Part shown: in pieces, positions 54,427-62,162 of the stretch
Numbering within the stretch: the first letter of the stretch is position 1
Layout: every line of letters starts with the position of its first letter
NCBI GenBank assembly: GCA_016875165.1
Contig: VGSF01000012.1
Coordinates: 1 to 64,000, forward strand
Reading direction: 5' to 3'
From: Deltaproteobacteria bacterium
GTDB lineage: Bacteria; Desulfobacterota; SM23-61
DNA: 64,000 nt
The notes under the pieces: model-generated
Databases searched by the model: none
The model's input: the letters and a program-made list of their open reading frames with translations, nothing else
Told to the model about the DNA's origin: nothing
Program-made: the position numbers and the translations under genes

Positions 54427-55404
54427 ATGAAATTATTTATGAGATTTTGTCTGGTGTTAGTTTTCGTTTGCTTAGGCGCTTTTAGCAATGTTTCTCTGGC
54501 CCAGGAAAAATTCCCGGCTAAACCGGTGGAAATTATCATTCCCTGGGCAGCAGGAGGGGCGACGGATGTTCTCTTCCGGGCAGTAAGCACTGTATTTCCC
54601 AAATATGCCAACAATCAACAATTAATCGTTAAAAACATCCCCGGCGGAGGAGCCGCCATTGGTTATACGGAAGCCCTGAAGGCCAAGGGAGACGGCTATA
54701 CGGTCGTGGCCACGGCGACTCCTATGATCACCAAAATTCATATGAGCAACGTGAAATTCAGCGCCATAAGTTTTGCTCCGGTGCTCATGATCGCTGATAA
54801 CGCCTGCTTTCTCATGGTGCACAACGATTCCCCCTATAAAGACCTGAAAGATTATATTGCCGACGCCCAGAAACGGACCGGCCAGATCAACATGGGCAAT
54901 GCCGGCTCCGGGGGCGGGTACCACCTGGCTTCTCTGGCCTTCCAGAGTTTCGCAAAAATCAAGTTGAATCATATTCCTTTTGAGGGCGGCGGGCCATCCA
55001 TTACCGCGCTTATGGGAAAGCATGTGGATTCCATCATCGTTTCGGCCCCTGAAGGGGTTCCTCAGGTTCTGGCCGGGCAATTAAAAATTCTGGGAATTTT
55101 CGGCGAAGAAAGACTGGAAAAATTTCCTAAAGTCCCCACGGCAAAAGAGCAAGGAAGCGTTTTCAATATAAGCATGTGGCGCGGGGTGCATGCTCCCAAG
55201 GATACGCCCCCGGCTATCATTCATCAGCTTCATGACATCTTCAAAAATTCCCTGGATGACCCGGCGTTTAAGAAGAGATGCGAAGAACTGGGAGTGCAGA
55301 TCAAATATATGAACGCCGAGAATTACGGAAAATTCATGCTGGCCGAGGACGCCCGTTACCAGCAGTTGATCATGTCCGAAAAATTAGGGGAACGATACAA
55401 ATAA
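54427..55404 (+). CDS. tctC: Tripartite tricarboxylate transporter receptor, TctC/Bug family
   Basis: 325 residues from ATG 54427, set by AAAGGAGGAAGG; the frame is open further upstream without family similarity. Signal peptide MKLFMRFCLVLVFVCLGAF, cleavage near LAQ-EK. The Bug-fold opening is FPAKPVEIIIPWAAGGATD and the ligand-loop GNAGSGGGYHLASLAF is near 157. Bug receptors bind citrate, aromatic acids and other carboxylates. It is first of the tctC-tctB-tctA set. Confidence 0.94.
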   Translation: MKLFMRFCLVLVFVCLGAFSNVSLAQEKFPAKPVEIIIPWAAGGATDVLFRAVSTVFPKYANNQQLIVKNIPGGGAAIGYTEALKAKGDGYTVVATATPMITKIHMSNVKFSAISFAPVLMIADNACFLMVHNDSPYKDLKDYIADAQKRTGQINMGNAGSGGGYHLASLAFQSFAKIKLNHIPFEGGGPSITALMGKHVDSIIVSAPEGVPQVLAGQLKILGIFGEERLEKFPKVPTAKEQGSVFNISMWRGVHAPKDTPPAIIHQLHDIFKNSLDDPAFKKRCEELGVQIKYMNAENYGKFMLAEDARYQQLIMSEKLGERYK

Positions 55405-55631
55405 TCATTTAAAGGTCTTTAGCCACCGAGAGCACAGCGCGGGAATGCCGCAACCAAAAGAATAAATTTTGCTTAGTTTCAAGCACAACCCAAGAAATCC
55501 CCCCACCCCCCCTTTAGTCCGCCTAAGGCGGAGGGGTTGGGGAGATTTCAGAGGCCAGTTTCCAAAATATTCTTGCTTAACAAAATTTCGAGATTTTACT
55601 CGTTATAGTACAGAGATCACCGAGAATATAA

Positions 55632-56078
55632 ATGAAGAAGTGGGAGAGAATCGCTGCCGCCTTTCTGATTTTTATCGGAGTCGGGGCAGCAGTTCAGGGG
55701 TATCAATTAGGTTTTGGAACGATGCACCACCCAGGGCCGGGTTTCTTTCCTTTCTGGCTTTCGACCATCCTAATATCTGTTTCCTTTTTATATTTCATAG
55801 GACAATTAGGATCTGACCCGAAACCTGTTTTGCTGTGGACCAACCGCATCTGGGCTCGCCCGGCCCTGGCAGCCGCAGTCATGTTTATCTATGCTGTTTT
55901 TATAGGATGGATCGGCTTTTTCTCAGCCACCTTCCTCCTCTTTTTAACCTGGCTCATCCTGATTGAAAGGGAAAAATGGTTGACCGTGGGGCTGGTCTCT
56001 GTCATAGGAACGGTTGGTTTATACTATATTTTTACGATCTTATTAAAAGTTCCCCTTCCCAAAGGGATGCTCTTCTGA
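55632..56078 (+). CDS. tctB: Tripartite tricarboxylate transporter small membrane subunit, TctB
   Basis: A 148-residue, four-helix DUF1468/TctB protein. MHHPGPGFFPFWLSTILISVSFLY near 30-53 is the family signature (PGPGFFPxxL). Its TGA overlaps an ATG (TGATG at 56076-56080), which is the expected coupled start of tctA. Confidence 0.9.
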   Translation: MKKWERIAAAFLIFIGVGAAVQGYQLGFGTMHHPGPGFFPFWLSTILISVSFLYFIGQLGSDPKPVLLWTNRIWARPALAAAVMFIYAVFIGWIGFFSATFLLFLTWLILIEREKWLTVGLVSVIGTVGLYYIFTILLKVPLPKGMLF

Positions 56079-57602
56079 TGGAAAGGATGAATCCTGGAAT
56101 CTTTTTATAGTCTGTTAAATGGTTTTTCCTTAGCCATCACCCCCATAAACCTTTTATTTGGATTTATTGGGGCGCTACTTGGAACGGCAGTCGGGGTCCT
56201 CCCGGGGCTTGGCCCTGCCGCAACCATTTCCCTTCTCCTTCCCCTGAGCTATGCCCTGGGAAATCCGGTAACCTCCATTATCATGCTGGCGGGTATTTAT
56301 TACGGCGCCATGTACGGCGGGTCGACGACCTCCATCCTGCTCAACATCCCCGGGGAAGCAGCCTCGGTCGTTACCTGCATCGATGGTTATCAGATGGCCA
56401 AAAAAGGCCGGGCCGGCGCCGCCCTGGGAATGGCTGCCATCGGCTCCTTCATCGCCGGCACTTTCGGGGTCATCGGGTTGACTTTTGTGGCTCCGCCCTT
56501 ATCGGCTTTTGCGCTTAAGTTCGGCCCTGCCGAATATTTTTCCCTGACCGTCCTGGGCTTGATGCTGGCTACTTATTTGTCCGGCAGGTCCTTCATAAAA
56601 GGCTTGATCATGGCCACCCTGGGTTTATTGCTGGCGACCGTGGGCATGGATCCGGTCACCGGCAATACGAGATATACCTTCGGCCTGCTGATCCTGGAAG
56701 ATGGGTTTGACTTTTTAACCCTGGGAATGGGTCTTTTCGGCATTGGAGAAATACTCGTCACCCTCGAAGCAAAAATGAAAGCCCAGTTGGTGACGACTAA
56801 AATTACCAATATATGGCCGACAATGAAAGACTGGGCGGTGGCCAGGTGGTCAATTGCCCGGGGTTCGGCGGTGGGTTTTTTTGTGGGATTGTTGCCCGGC
56901 GGGGGCGCGGTGATTGCCTCTCTTCTCTCTTACGCCGTCGAAAAAAGAACCTCGAAGGAGCCGGAAAAGTTTGGACAAGGAGCGTTGGAGGGGGTTGCCG
57001 GGCCGGAATCAGCCAACAACTCAGCGGCCAGCGCATCTTTTATCCCGATGCTTACTCTGGGCATTCCCGGAAATCCGGCCATTGCCATGATTTTTGCGGC
57101 CCTATTGATCCAGGGGGTTACCCCCGGCCCGCTTCTGATCAAGGATCATCCCCATCTTTTCTGGGCGGTGATCGCCTCCATGTATATCGGCAATGTCCTT
57201 TTGCTTATCTTGAATCTCCCCCTGGTGGGAATGTGGGTGCAAATGTTGAAAGTTCCCTATTCCATCCTGGCCCCTTTCATTGTGTTGATTTGTTCCATCG
57301 GGGTTTACAGCATGAAGAACGATGTAACGGATGTAATGATGATGGTCATATTCGGAGTTGTGGGCTATGTATTGCGGAAGCTGCAATTTGAGCTGGGCCC
57401 GCTCCTTCTCGCTTTCGTCCTGGGCCGAATCCTTGAAAGGTCATTACGCCAAGCTTTGTTGATCTCCCGGGGGGATCTGTCTATTTTTGTCACCAAACCG
57501 ATCTCCGCTGTTCTGCTGGGGATCGTGGGCCTGCTGATCCTTGTTTCCATTGTTCTAACTCTTTACAGCACGTTCAAAGCCAGGCCGGCCAGATCTGCCT
57601 AA
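56078..57602 (+). CDS. tctA: Tripartite tricarboxylate transporter large permease, TctA, with a 1-nt frameshift near the start
   Basis: The frame from 56283 to 57602 is a TctA permease (GGSTTSILLNIPGEAASVVT, LPGGGAVIASLLSYAVEKR, GIPGNPAIAMIFAALL), but it lacks the first helices. Upstream in the same frame the missing part is present: NLLFGFIGALLGTAVGVLPGLGP, back to 56091 where a TGA stops it without any ATG, GTG or TTG. The coupled ATG at 56078 reads MERMNPGIF and then hits TAG at 56108. Removing one T from the T5 run at 56102-56106 joins the two into MERMNPGIFYSLLNGFSLAI, a normal TctA start. It is either a real frameshift, a homopolymer sequencing error, or initiation at CTG 56094. Intact length would be about 507 residues. 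Confidence 0.85.
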
Positions 57603-57661
57603 AAATTAGTTTGTTTCCTAATCCGCAGGGTTGGCCGCGTGTTCGGCAATCTTGGTAAGGG

Positions 57662-58729
57662 TTAAAACGGATGGGAAACGCCCAGCGATTCAGCCATGGC
57701 GGTCAATTCTTTTACCGTATTGGGAGGCAGAGGGATGCCTTCTTTCAGGAGCTTAAGTTCGGTGCGATATTCCGGCTCCCCGGGAACGAGGATTTCATCA
57801 GTCCCCTTTGCTTTAGCGCTTTCTTTGATACTATCAATATAGCGATCCATATTTTTCTTGAAGGCTTCCCGACCGATAAAGCAATCCGGGTCTAAGGCCA
57901 TAAAGGAATGGCAGGTGCCCTGGATGCCGCTTTTATCTTCTTCGTATAGACTTTTGATGTTCTTTGTCCACTTTCCGCCCATTAAAACCGATGTCAGCAT
58001 CTCATGCACGAGCACAAGGCCGTAACCTTTGTGGCCACCCACCGGCGCTAAGGAGCCTCCGCCTTCATATCCCTCGTAAGGATCTTCCGTAGGCAGACCG
58101 TTCTTGTCCAGGGCCCAGCCGAGAGGAATTCTTTCTCCCTTTTTGCGGCAGAGAATGAGTTTCCCGGAGGAGACCACGCTCAAGGAAAAGTCCAATACCA
58201 CGGGCTGGCGCTGGCCCGCGGGAAAGGCGTAGGCTAAAGGATTGTTCCCGATGATTCGCTCCCGTCCACCCCAGGGAAACATCATGGGCGCGGAATTGGA
58301 AACGATATAGCCGATTAAATCCTTCTTCAGGGCCATCATGGGAAAAAGGCCGGCGACCCCAAAATGGCCGCTATCTTTTACGGAAACCCATCCCAGGCCG
58401 AACTCCTCGGCCTTTTCTATGGCCTTCTCCATGGCCCGGTAGGCGGCCATGTGCCCCATCGAACCATGGGCCTCCAGAAAAGCCGTCGGGCCTTTTTCCT
58501 TGACCACCGAGATGGTGCATGCCGGACGCACGTATCCCTTCTGCAGCCTCTGAATGTAGATCGGAAGCCGGGTCACGCCGTGGGTGTCTACGCCGCGCAG
58601 GTCGGACCTGACCAGAAGGTCGGCGACAATCTCCGCTTCCGCATCCGGCACTCCGACTTTCTGGTAGGCCTGCGCACAGAAATTTTTTAAATCTTCAAAT
58701 GATACGCGCTGGACATCATTTTTTTCCAT
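57662..58729 (-). CDS. Malate/L-lactate/ureidoglycolate dehydrogenase family (LDH2) oxidoreductase
   Basis: A 355-residue NAD(P)-dependent dehydrogenase of the LDH2/YlbC-like fold, unrelated to classical LDH. The N-terminal block RSDLRGVDTHGVTRLPIYIQRL contains the catalytic His, and KDSGHFGVAGLFPM and GNNPLAYAFPAG are also typical. It oxidises a 2-hydroxyacid to the 2-keto acid. ATG 58729 is preferred over TTG 58744 because of GAAGGA seven bases upstream. It leads away from the tct set on the other strand. Confidence 0.92.
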   Translation of the reverse strand: MEKNDVQRVSFEDLKNFCAQAYQKVGVPDAEAEIVADLLVRSDLRGVDTHGVTRLPIYIQRLQKGYVRPACTISVVKEKGPTAFLEAHGSMGHMAAYRAMEKAIEKAEEFGLGWVSVKDSGHFGVAGLFPMMALKKDLIGYIVSNSAPMMFPWGGRERIIGNNPLAYAFPAGQRQPVVLDFSLSVVSSGKLILCRKKGERIPLGWALDKNGLPTEDPYEGYEGGGSLAPVGGHKGYGLVLVHEMLTSVLMGGKWTKNIKSLYEEDKSGIQGTCHSFMALDPDCFIGREAFKKNMDRYIDSIKESAKAKGTDEILVPGEPEYRTELKLLKEGIPLPPNTVKELTAMAESLGVSHPF

Positions 58730-58740
58730 AGAGCCATCCT

Positions 58741-58915
58741 TCAAGGTTTATTAGGACACAGATTTTTACAGATAAACACAGAAAAAAGAAAAAAATCCAG
58801 GAGTAAGAAGCCAGGAGACAAAAGAGTCCAAAGAAGAATTTATTCTAACTTCTGAATTCTGTATTCTGACTTCTGTTTTATCAATCTGCGTTCATCCGCA
58901 GCCAAATTTTTTCTT
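58741..58915. repeat. Low-complexity ACAGATTTTTACAGAT-type repeat
   Basis: The gap contains ACACAGATTTTTACAGATAA and, at its far end, AATCTGCGTTCATCCGCAGC, a pair of short repeats of a type often seen between genes. TTCTGAATTCTGTATTCTGA is a degenerate direct repeat at its centre. Non-coding. Confidence 0.5.
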
Positions 58916-59205
58916 TAACCCCCGGCCAGTAATTTCAAAAAGGCTACCTGATCCCCTTCTGCTATTTTTATCAGGGATATTTCATCCTTCGAAAAAAACT
59001 TTCCGTTGATCCGGATCTGGATGGTCGGATCCAGCGTTTCTGCCTTTGTTTCCATGAGGGATTCCTTCACCTTCGGAACATTTTTTCCAACGATGTCCTT
59101 TACCAGCGCCAGAACCGTTTCCCCGGTAAAGGTGTATGTATGCGGGCCCTCCGGGAAGATATCGTAGATGACCGGGAATCCGATGAATTCGATTTTTATA
59201 TTCAT
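58915..59205 (-). CDS. MoaD/ThiS-family sulfur-carrier-like protein, copy 1
   Basis: About 96 residues (ATG 59205; an earlier TTG is open at 59211). The beta-grasp pattern and the C-terminal LLAGG match MoaD/ThiS proteins, whose terminal Gly-Gly is adenylated and thiocarboxylated. An insertion near TFTGETVLALVKDIV and EGDQVAFLKLLAGG fits the family. Copies outside moa/thi operons often sit beside aldehyde:ferredoxin oxidoreductases, as one does here 3 kb away. The role is inferred as sulfur delivery for pterin cofactor. Confidence 0.8.
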   Translation of the reverse strand: MNIKIEFIGFPVIYDIFPEGPHTYTFTGETVLALVKDIVGKNVPKVKESLMETKAETLDPTIQIRINGKFFSKDEISLIKIAEGDQVAFLKLLAGG

Positions 59206-59278
59206 GACCAACTCAGCGGTTATAATGTCTCAAATTGCCGAAAAGTTTTTTTGGCTGAATTATAGCATCCCCTTGCTT

Positions 59279-60034
59279 TTAATGAAAGTACGCCCCCCCA
59301 TCAACCACCAGGGTTTGTCCGGTGATGAAACTGGAATCCGGGCCGGCGAAAAATTTGACGGCTCCCACCAGATCTTCCGGATGTTGATCGCGCATCAGGG
59401 TGCGGACTTTGGCTGATATCTCGCGGAAATGTTTCAACTGAACTTCGTTGGACATAACCCCATCGCTAAGCGTAAACCCGGGAGCGATGGCGTTGACCAG
59501 AATGTTGTCAGCGCCGAGTTCTTTGGCCAGGGCCCGGGTCAAGGCAATGACGCCTCCTTTACTGGTGACATAGTGGAGCAGGAAAGGGATGCCTTTGAAG
59601 GGAGTTCCGGAAGAAAGATTGATAATCCGGCCGCTTTTGTTTTTGCGCATGGCCCCCACAACCGCTTTGCTGCAAAGGAACATGCCCAAAAGGTTCACAT
59701 CCATTACTCTCCGCCATTCCTCTACGGAAATCTTCTCAAAGGGGCCGGGAATGAGCGAAGTGTAAACCCCGGCATTGTTGATCAAGATATCAATGCCCTG
59801 GAAGGCGTTCAGGGCTTCCTCGGCCATTTTTTCCGTGTCCTTTTCCGAAGAGACATCCGTCTTCACCCCGATGGCTTTGAACCCTTTGGCCTGCATTTCT
59901 TTGGCCGCTACGTCGGCATTGGCCATGTCGGCGATGACGATGCTCGCTCCTTCGGATGCCAGCCCTTCAGCCATAGCCCGGCCGATGCCGATGGCGCCGC
60001 CGGTTACGATGGCCACCTTATCTTTCAATTTCAT
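59279..60034 (-). CDS. SDR-family NAD(P)-dependent oxidoreductase
   Basis: A 251-residue classical short-chain dehydrogenase. Nucleotide motif VTGGAIGIGRAMAEGL (about 9-24), DVSSEKD region, NNAG near 86-89, catalytic Ser in INLSSGTPF and YVTSKGG (Tyr/Lys) near 154. It resembles FabG/3-hydroxyacyl-CoA or sugar dehydrogenases; the substrate is open. AAAGGAGGAG precedes the ATG. It could act with the LDH2 enzyme on hydroxyacids. Confidence 0.92.
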   Translation of the reverse strand: MKLKDKVAIVTGGAIGIGRAMAEGLASEGASIVIADMANADVAAKEMQAKGFKAIGVKTDVSSEKDTEKMAEEALNAFQGIDILINNAGVYTSLIPGPFEKISVEEWRRVMDVNLLGMFLCSKAVVGAMRKNKSGRIINLSSGTPFKGIPFLLHYVTSKGGVIALTRALAKELGADNILVNAIAPGFTLSDGVMSNEVQLKHFREISAKVRTLMRDQHPEDLVGAVKFFAGPDSSFITGQTLVVDGGAYFH

Positions 60035-60185
60035 TTGCTCCTCCTTTCTTTATGTAAGGCATTGTTGTCATAGGACATTAAAGAGACCACAAAGAAGTAA
60101 GCCATGTAAAGCGCAATGACCTTCCCCTGTTTACATTGATTAGTTTTCATCCGAAACTCTCCTCTCACCTTGCGGGAGAGGGCTC

Positions 60186-60455
60186 GTACTTAGTTGCAAA
60201 AATTCGCATTGTATTTTTTGCGATAATTTCGACCAGTTTCGTCTTGGCCCGGGGGGCAGGGTGCTGAGCGCGGGCAGCATCGGCCGGGAGATGACCCGGT
60301 TCCATGCTAAAGCTGAGTTTCCGTAAAAGCAGGCGGGGCGCCTTTTCCCGCCTCGTCCATGGAAAGACCATCGCCTCATGATGCCGAGCGAAGCGCTCTG
60401 CCCCCCGGGCCAGGGGAAGGCGGCCAATATTACGCTAACTTTTGCAACTTAGCAC
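60186..60455. mobile_element. Palindromic element, family D
   Basis: About 270 bp, ends TTAGTTGCAAAAATTCGC and the complement of TAAGTTGCAAAAGTTAGC. The body is a long imperfect hairpin: GGCCCGGGGGGCAG near the left pairs with CTGCCCCCCGGGCC near the right. The layout and several inner words (CATCGG, GCGCC, CTCATGATGCC) recall family C copies 1 and 2, so it may be a distant relative. No flanking direct repeat was certain. The rest of the gap 60035-60584 has only CACCCCCACCC / GGGGAGGGG repeats. Confidence 0.65.
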
Positions 60456-60584
60456 AAGGGTGAGGGAGGGTTAACAAGGAAGTGTTAGAAAGCGTAAACC
60501 ATTATCACCCCCACCCTTCCCTCCGCCGTTGAAGGGGAGGGGAAAAGTTAGGTTTGTGGATGAAAACTAATTATGGCTGCGACA

Positions 60585-61466
60585 TCAGATATTCAAAAGG
60601 TAAGAGGGATTGTCCTGAACCATGATTTTCAGGTGTTCTTTGGGAATCCCTTTTTCCATTAGAACCCTCATAAATATCCTGAACCCTTCCCACGGAGGAG
60701 GATTATGAATCTGCCCTAAGTCTGTGGCTAGAACCGTTCTTTCAGGGCCTACGGCTTTGATCATGGCCACAATGCCGTCGATCCCAGCTTTTGTCGGCCA
60801 CATGGCAAACATGAAAATGGCCAGGTGTTCGATAAATACTCCCATCTGGGCCAGCTCTTTCTGCTCCTCGATGGTGCCGTTGATGATGTATTCCGGATGG
60901 TTCAGGTAGAGGCGTTTGACCCCCCTCTCCTTGGCTGCTTTGATCAGAGGCCGGACTTCGGGAATGGAAAGGTGTCCGGTCGCCAGCATCAGGTCGTGGG
61001 CGGCGATCAGGTCGATCACGTCATAAACTTCCGGGATCAAATGGCCTTTTTCATTAAGGACCGTGATGGGTTTTTCGGTCATCTTCTTCTTCGACTTTTG
61101 CTGCATGGAAGAGCCAAAACCTGGCCCGCCCATCTGGTCCAGGTGGTTCTTGGCTGAGAGCGTGGGAAACCAGACGATTTTTGACCCCAGATCGATGGCC
61201 GCCTCGACGGCAAAAGGATTAATCCCCCCCACGGCATTATTTAAAACGACCCCTCCATAGACATCGATTCCGGAAACAAGCTTGCGCACAAAATACATGC
61301 GGTCGGAGGTGTACCCGTGGTGCTCTTTTAGGACCACGGCCTTCATCCCATAACTCTTGGCCCCCTCCGCAGCCTCAACATGGTCCACCAGCCGGGGAAA
61401 CAGGCTGGGTGCGGAGTGGATGTGCATGTCCACCGCCCCTTGTAAAATTTCTAAATCTTCGCGCAT
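60585..61466 (-). CDS. DUF6282-like metal-dependent hydrolase
   Basis: A 293-residue amidohydrolase-like TIM-barrel protein. The metal pattern is clear: VDMHIHSAPS (HxH, about 12-21), VLKEHHGYTSD (about 45-55), LATGHLSIPEV (about 166-176), LYLNHPEY (about 191-198) and LATDLGQ (about 249-255). The DUF6282 group has no assigned reaction known to me. It lies in a minus-strand row with a MoaD-like protein and the aldehyde oxidoreductase. The GGAGGATGAAAG site fixes the ATG. Confidence 0.8.
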   Translation of the reverse strand: MREDLEILQGAVDMHIHSAPSLFPRLVDHVEAAEGAKSYGMKAVVLKEHHGYTSDRMYFVRKLVSGIDVYGGVVLNNAVGGINPFAVEAAIDLGSKIVWFPTLSAKNHLDQMGGPGFGSSMQQKSKKKMTEKPITVLNEKGHLIPEVYDVIDLIAAHDLMLATGHLSIPEVRPLIKAAKERGVKRLYLNHPEYIINGTIEEQKELAQMGVFIEHLAIFMFAMWPTKAGIDGIVAMIKAVGPERTVLATDLGQIHNPPPWEGFRIFMRVLMEKGIPKEHLKIMVQDNPSYLLNI

Positions 61467-61516
61467 CTTTCATCCTCCAGTTTTTTATTTGATCTGCTTT
61501 CCTTGCGAAAAAAAAT

Positions 61517-61632
61517 GAATCAATTTAGCGGTTTGAAAAAGAAGAAATCAGCGCCTTATGATTCCAGGCCCCCGGACCATGGATTCCCTCTGACCTTACG
61601 CCCCACCTCTTTTCAAAGGGCTAAAGTATTAC
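61517..61632. mobile_element. Palindromic element, family C, copy 3 (short)
   Basis: 116 bp with ends GAATCAATTTAGCGGTTTGA and the complement of GTAATACTTTAGCCCTTTGA. Flanked by the 8-bp direct repeat AAAAAAAT (61509-61516, 61633-61640). It retains the AGCGCCTTATGATTCCA word of copy 1 but has lost about 150 bp. It sits directly behind the stop of the MoaD-like gene. Confidence 0.75.
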
Positions 61633-61641
61633 AAAAAAATA

Positions 61642-61875
61642 TCATCCCCCGGTCGCCGGCGCGAAGATAAACACTTCGTCGCCATCCGCCAGCCGGGTGG
61701 AATTGTTGGCCTGACGTCCATTGACCAAAACCATCTTTTCCATATCAGATGGAAATTTGATTTCCGCCAAAAGCCGGCTAACGGTTACCTCCCCGGGCAA
61801 TTCCAATTTGAACTTTTCCTGCTTCGTCGGGGAATATTTTGCCAGATAGCCTAAAAGGTGAATATCAATAATCAT
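61642..61875 (-). CDS. MoaD/ThiS-family protein, copy 2, next to the aldehyde oxidoreductase
   Basis: About 77 residues (ATG 61875; TTG 61881 also open). Beta-grasp protein ending FAPATGG; the Gly-Gly tail is the thiocarboxylation site of MoaD and ThiS. MVLVNGRQANNSTRLADGDE is typical of the family. Genes of this kind commonly follow aldehyde:ferredoxin oxidoreductase genes and are thought to supply sulfur for tungstopterin. Without the inserted element it would start 9 bp after the oxidoreductase stop, so the two were once one tight operon. Confidence 0.85.
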   Translation of the reverse strand: MIIDIHLLGYLAKYSPTKQEKFKLELPGEVTVSRLLAEIKFPSDMEKMVLVNGRQANNSTRLADGDEVFIFAPATGG

Positions 61876-61896
61876 AAGCAATATTCAATTTAATTC

Positions 61897-62162
61897 GTAA
61901 CACTTTAGTTCTTTGAAAAAAGGTGTGTTGTAAAGGCCAAGGGGTTCCAGGGGCCGGGGGCCAGAGTGGAACGCTTGGAATCATAAGGCGCTTATATCTC
62001 CGCGTATGGGGCGGGCAAGAACCCCCGCCTTCTCCGGAGGAAAAGATCTTCTGTCCCCGTGGCCAAGCGGAAACCCAACCGATGCTTCCGGCGCGTTCCG
62101 CTCTAACCCCCGGCCCTCAACAAAGGCTTTAATACCATTTTTTCAAAGCGCTAAACTGTTAC
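61897..62162. mobile_element. Palindromic element, family C, copy 2
   Basis: 266 bp, inverted relative to copy 1 and nearly the same. Ends GTAACACTTTAGTTCTTTGA and the complement of GTAACAGTTTAGCGCTTTGA. Perfect 8-bp direct repeat TTTAATTC at 61889-61896 and 62163-62170. The right end covers the stop codon of the aldehyde oxidoreductase gene. Confidence 0.88.
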
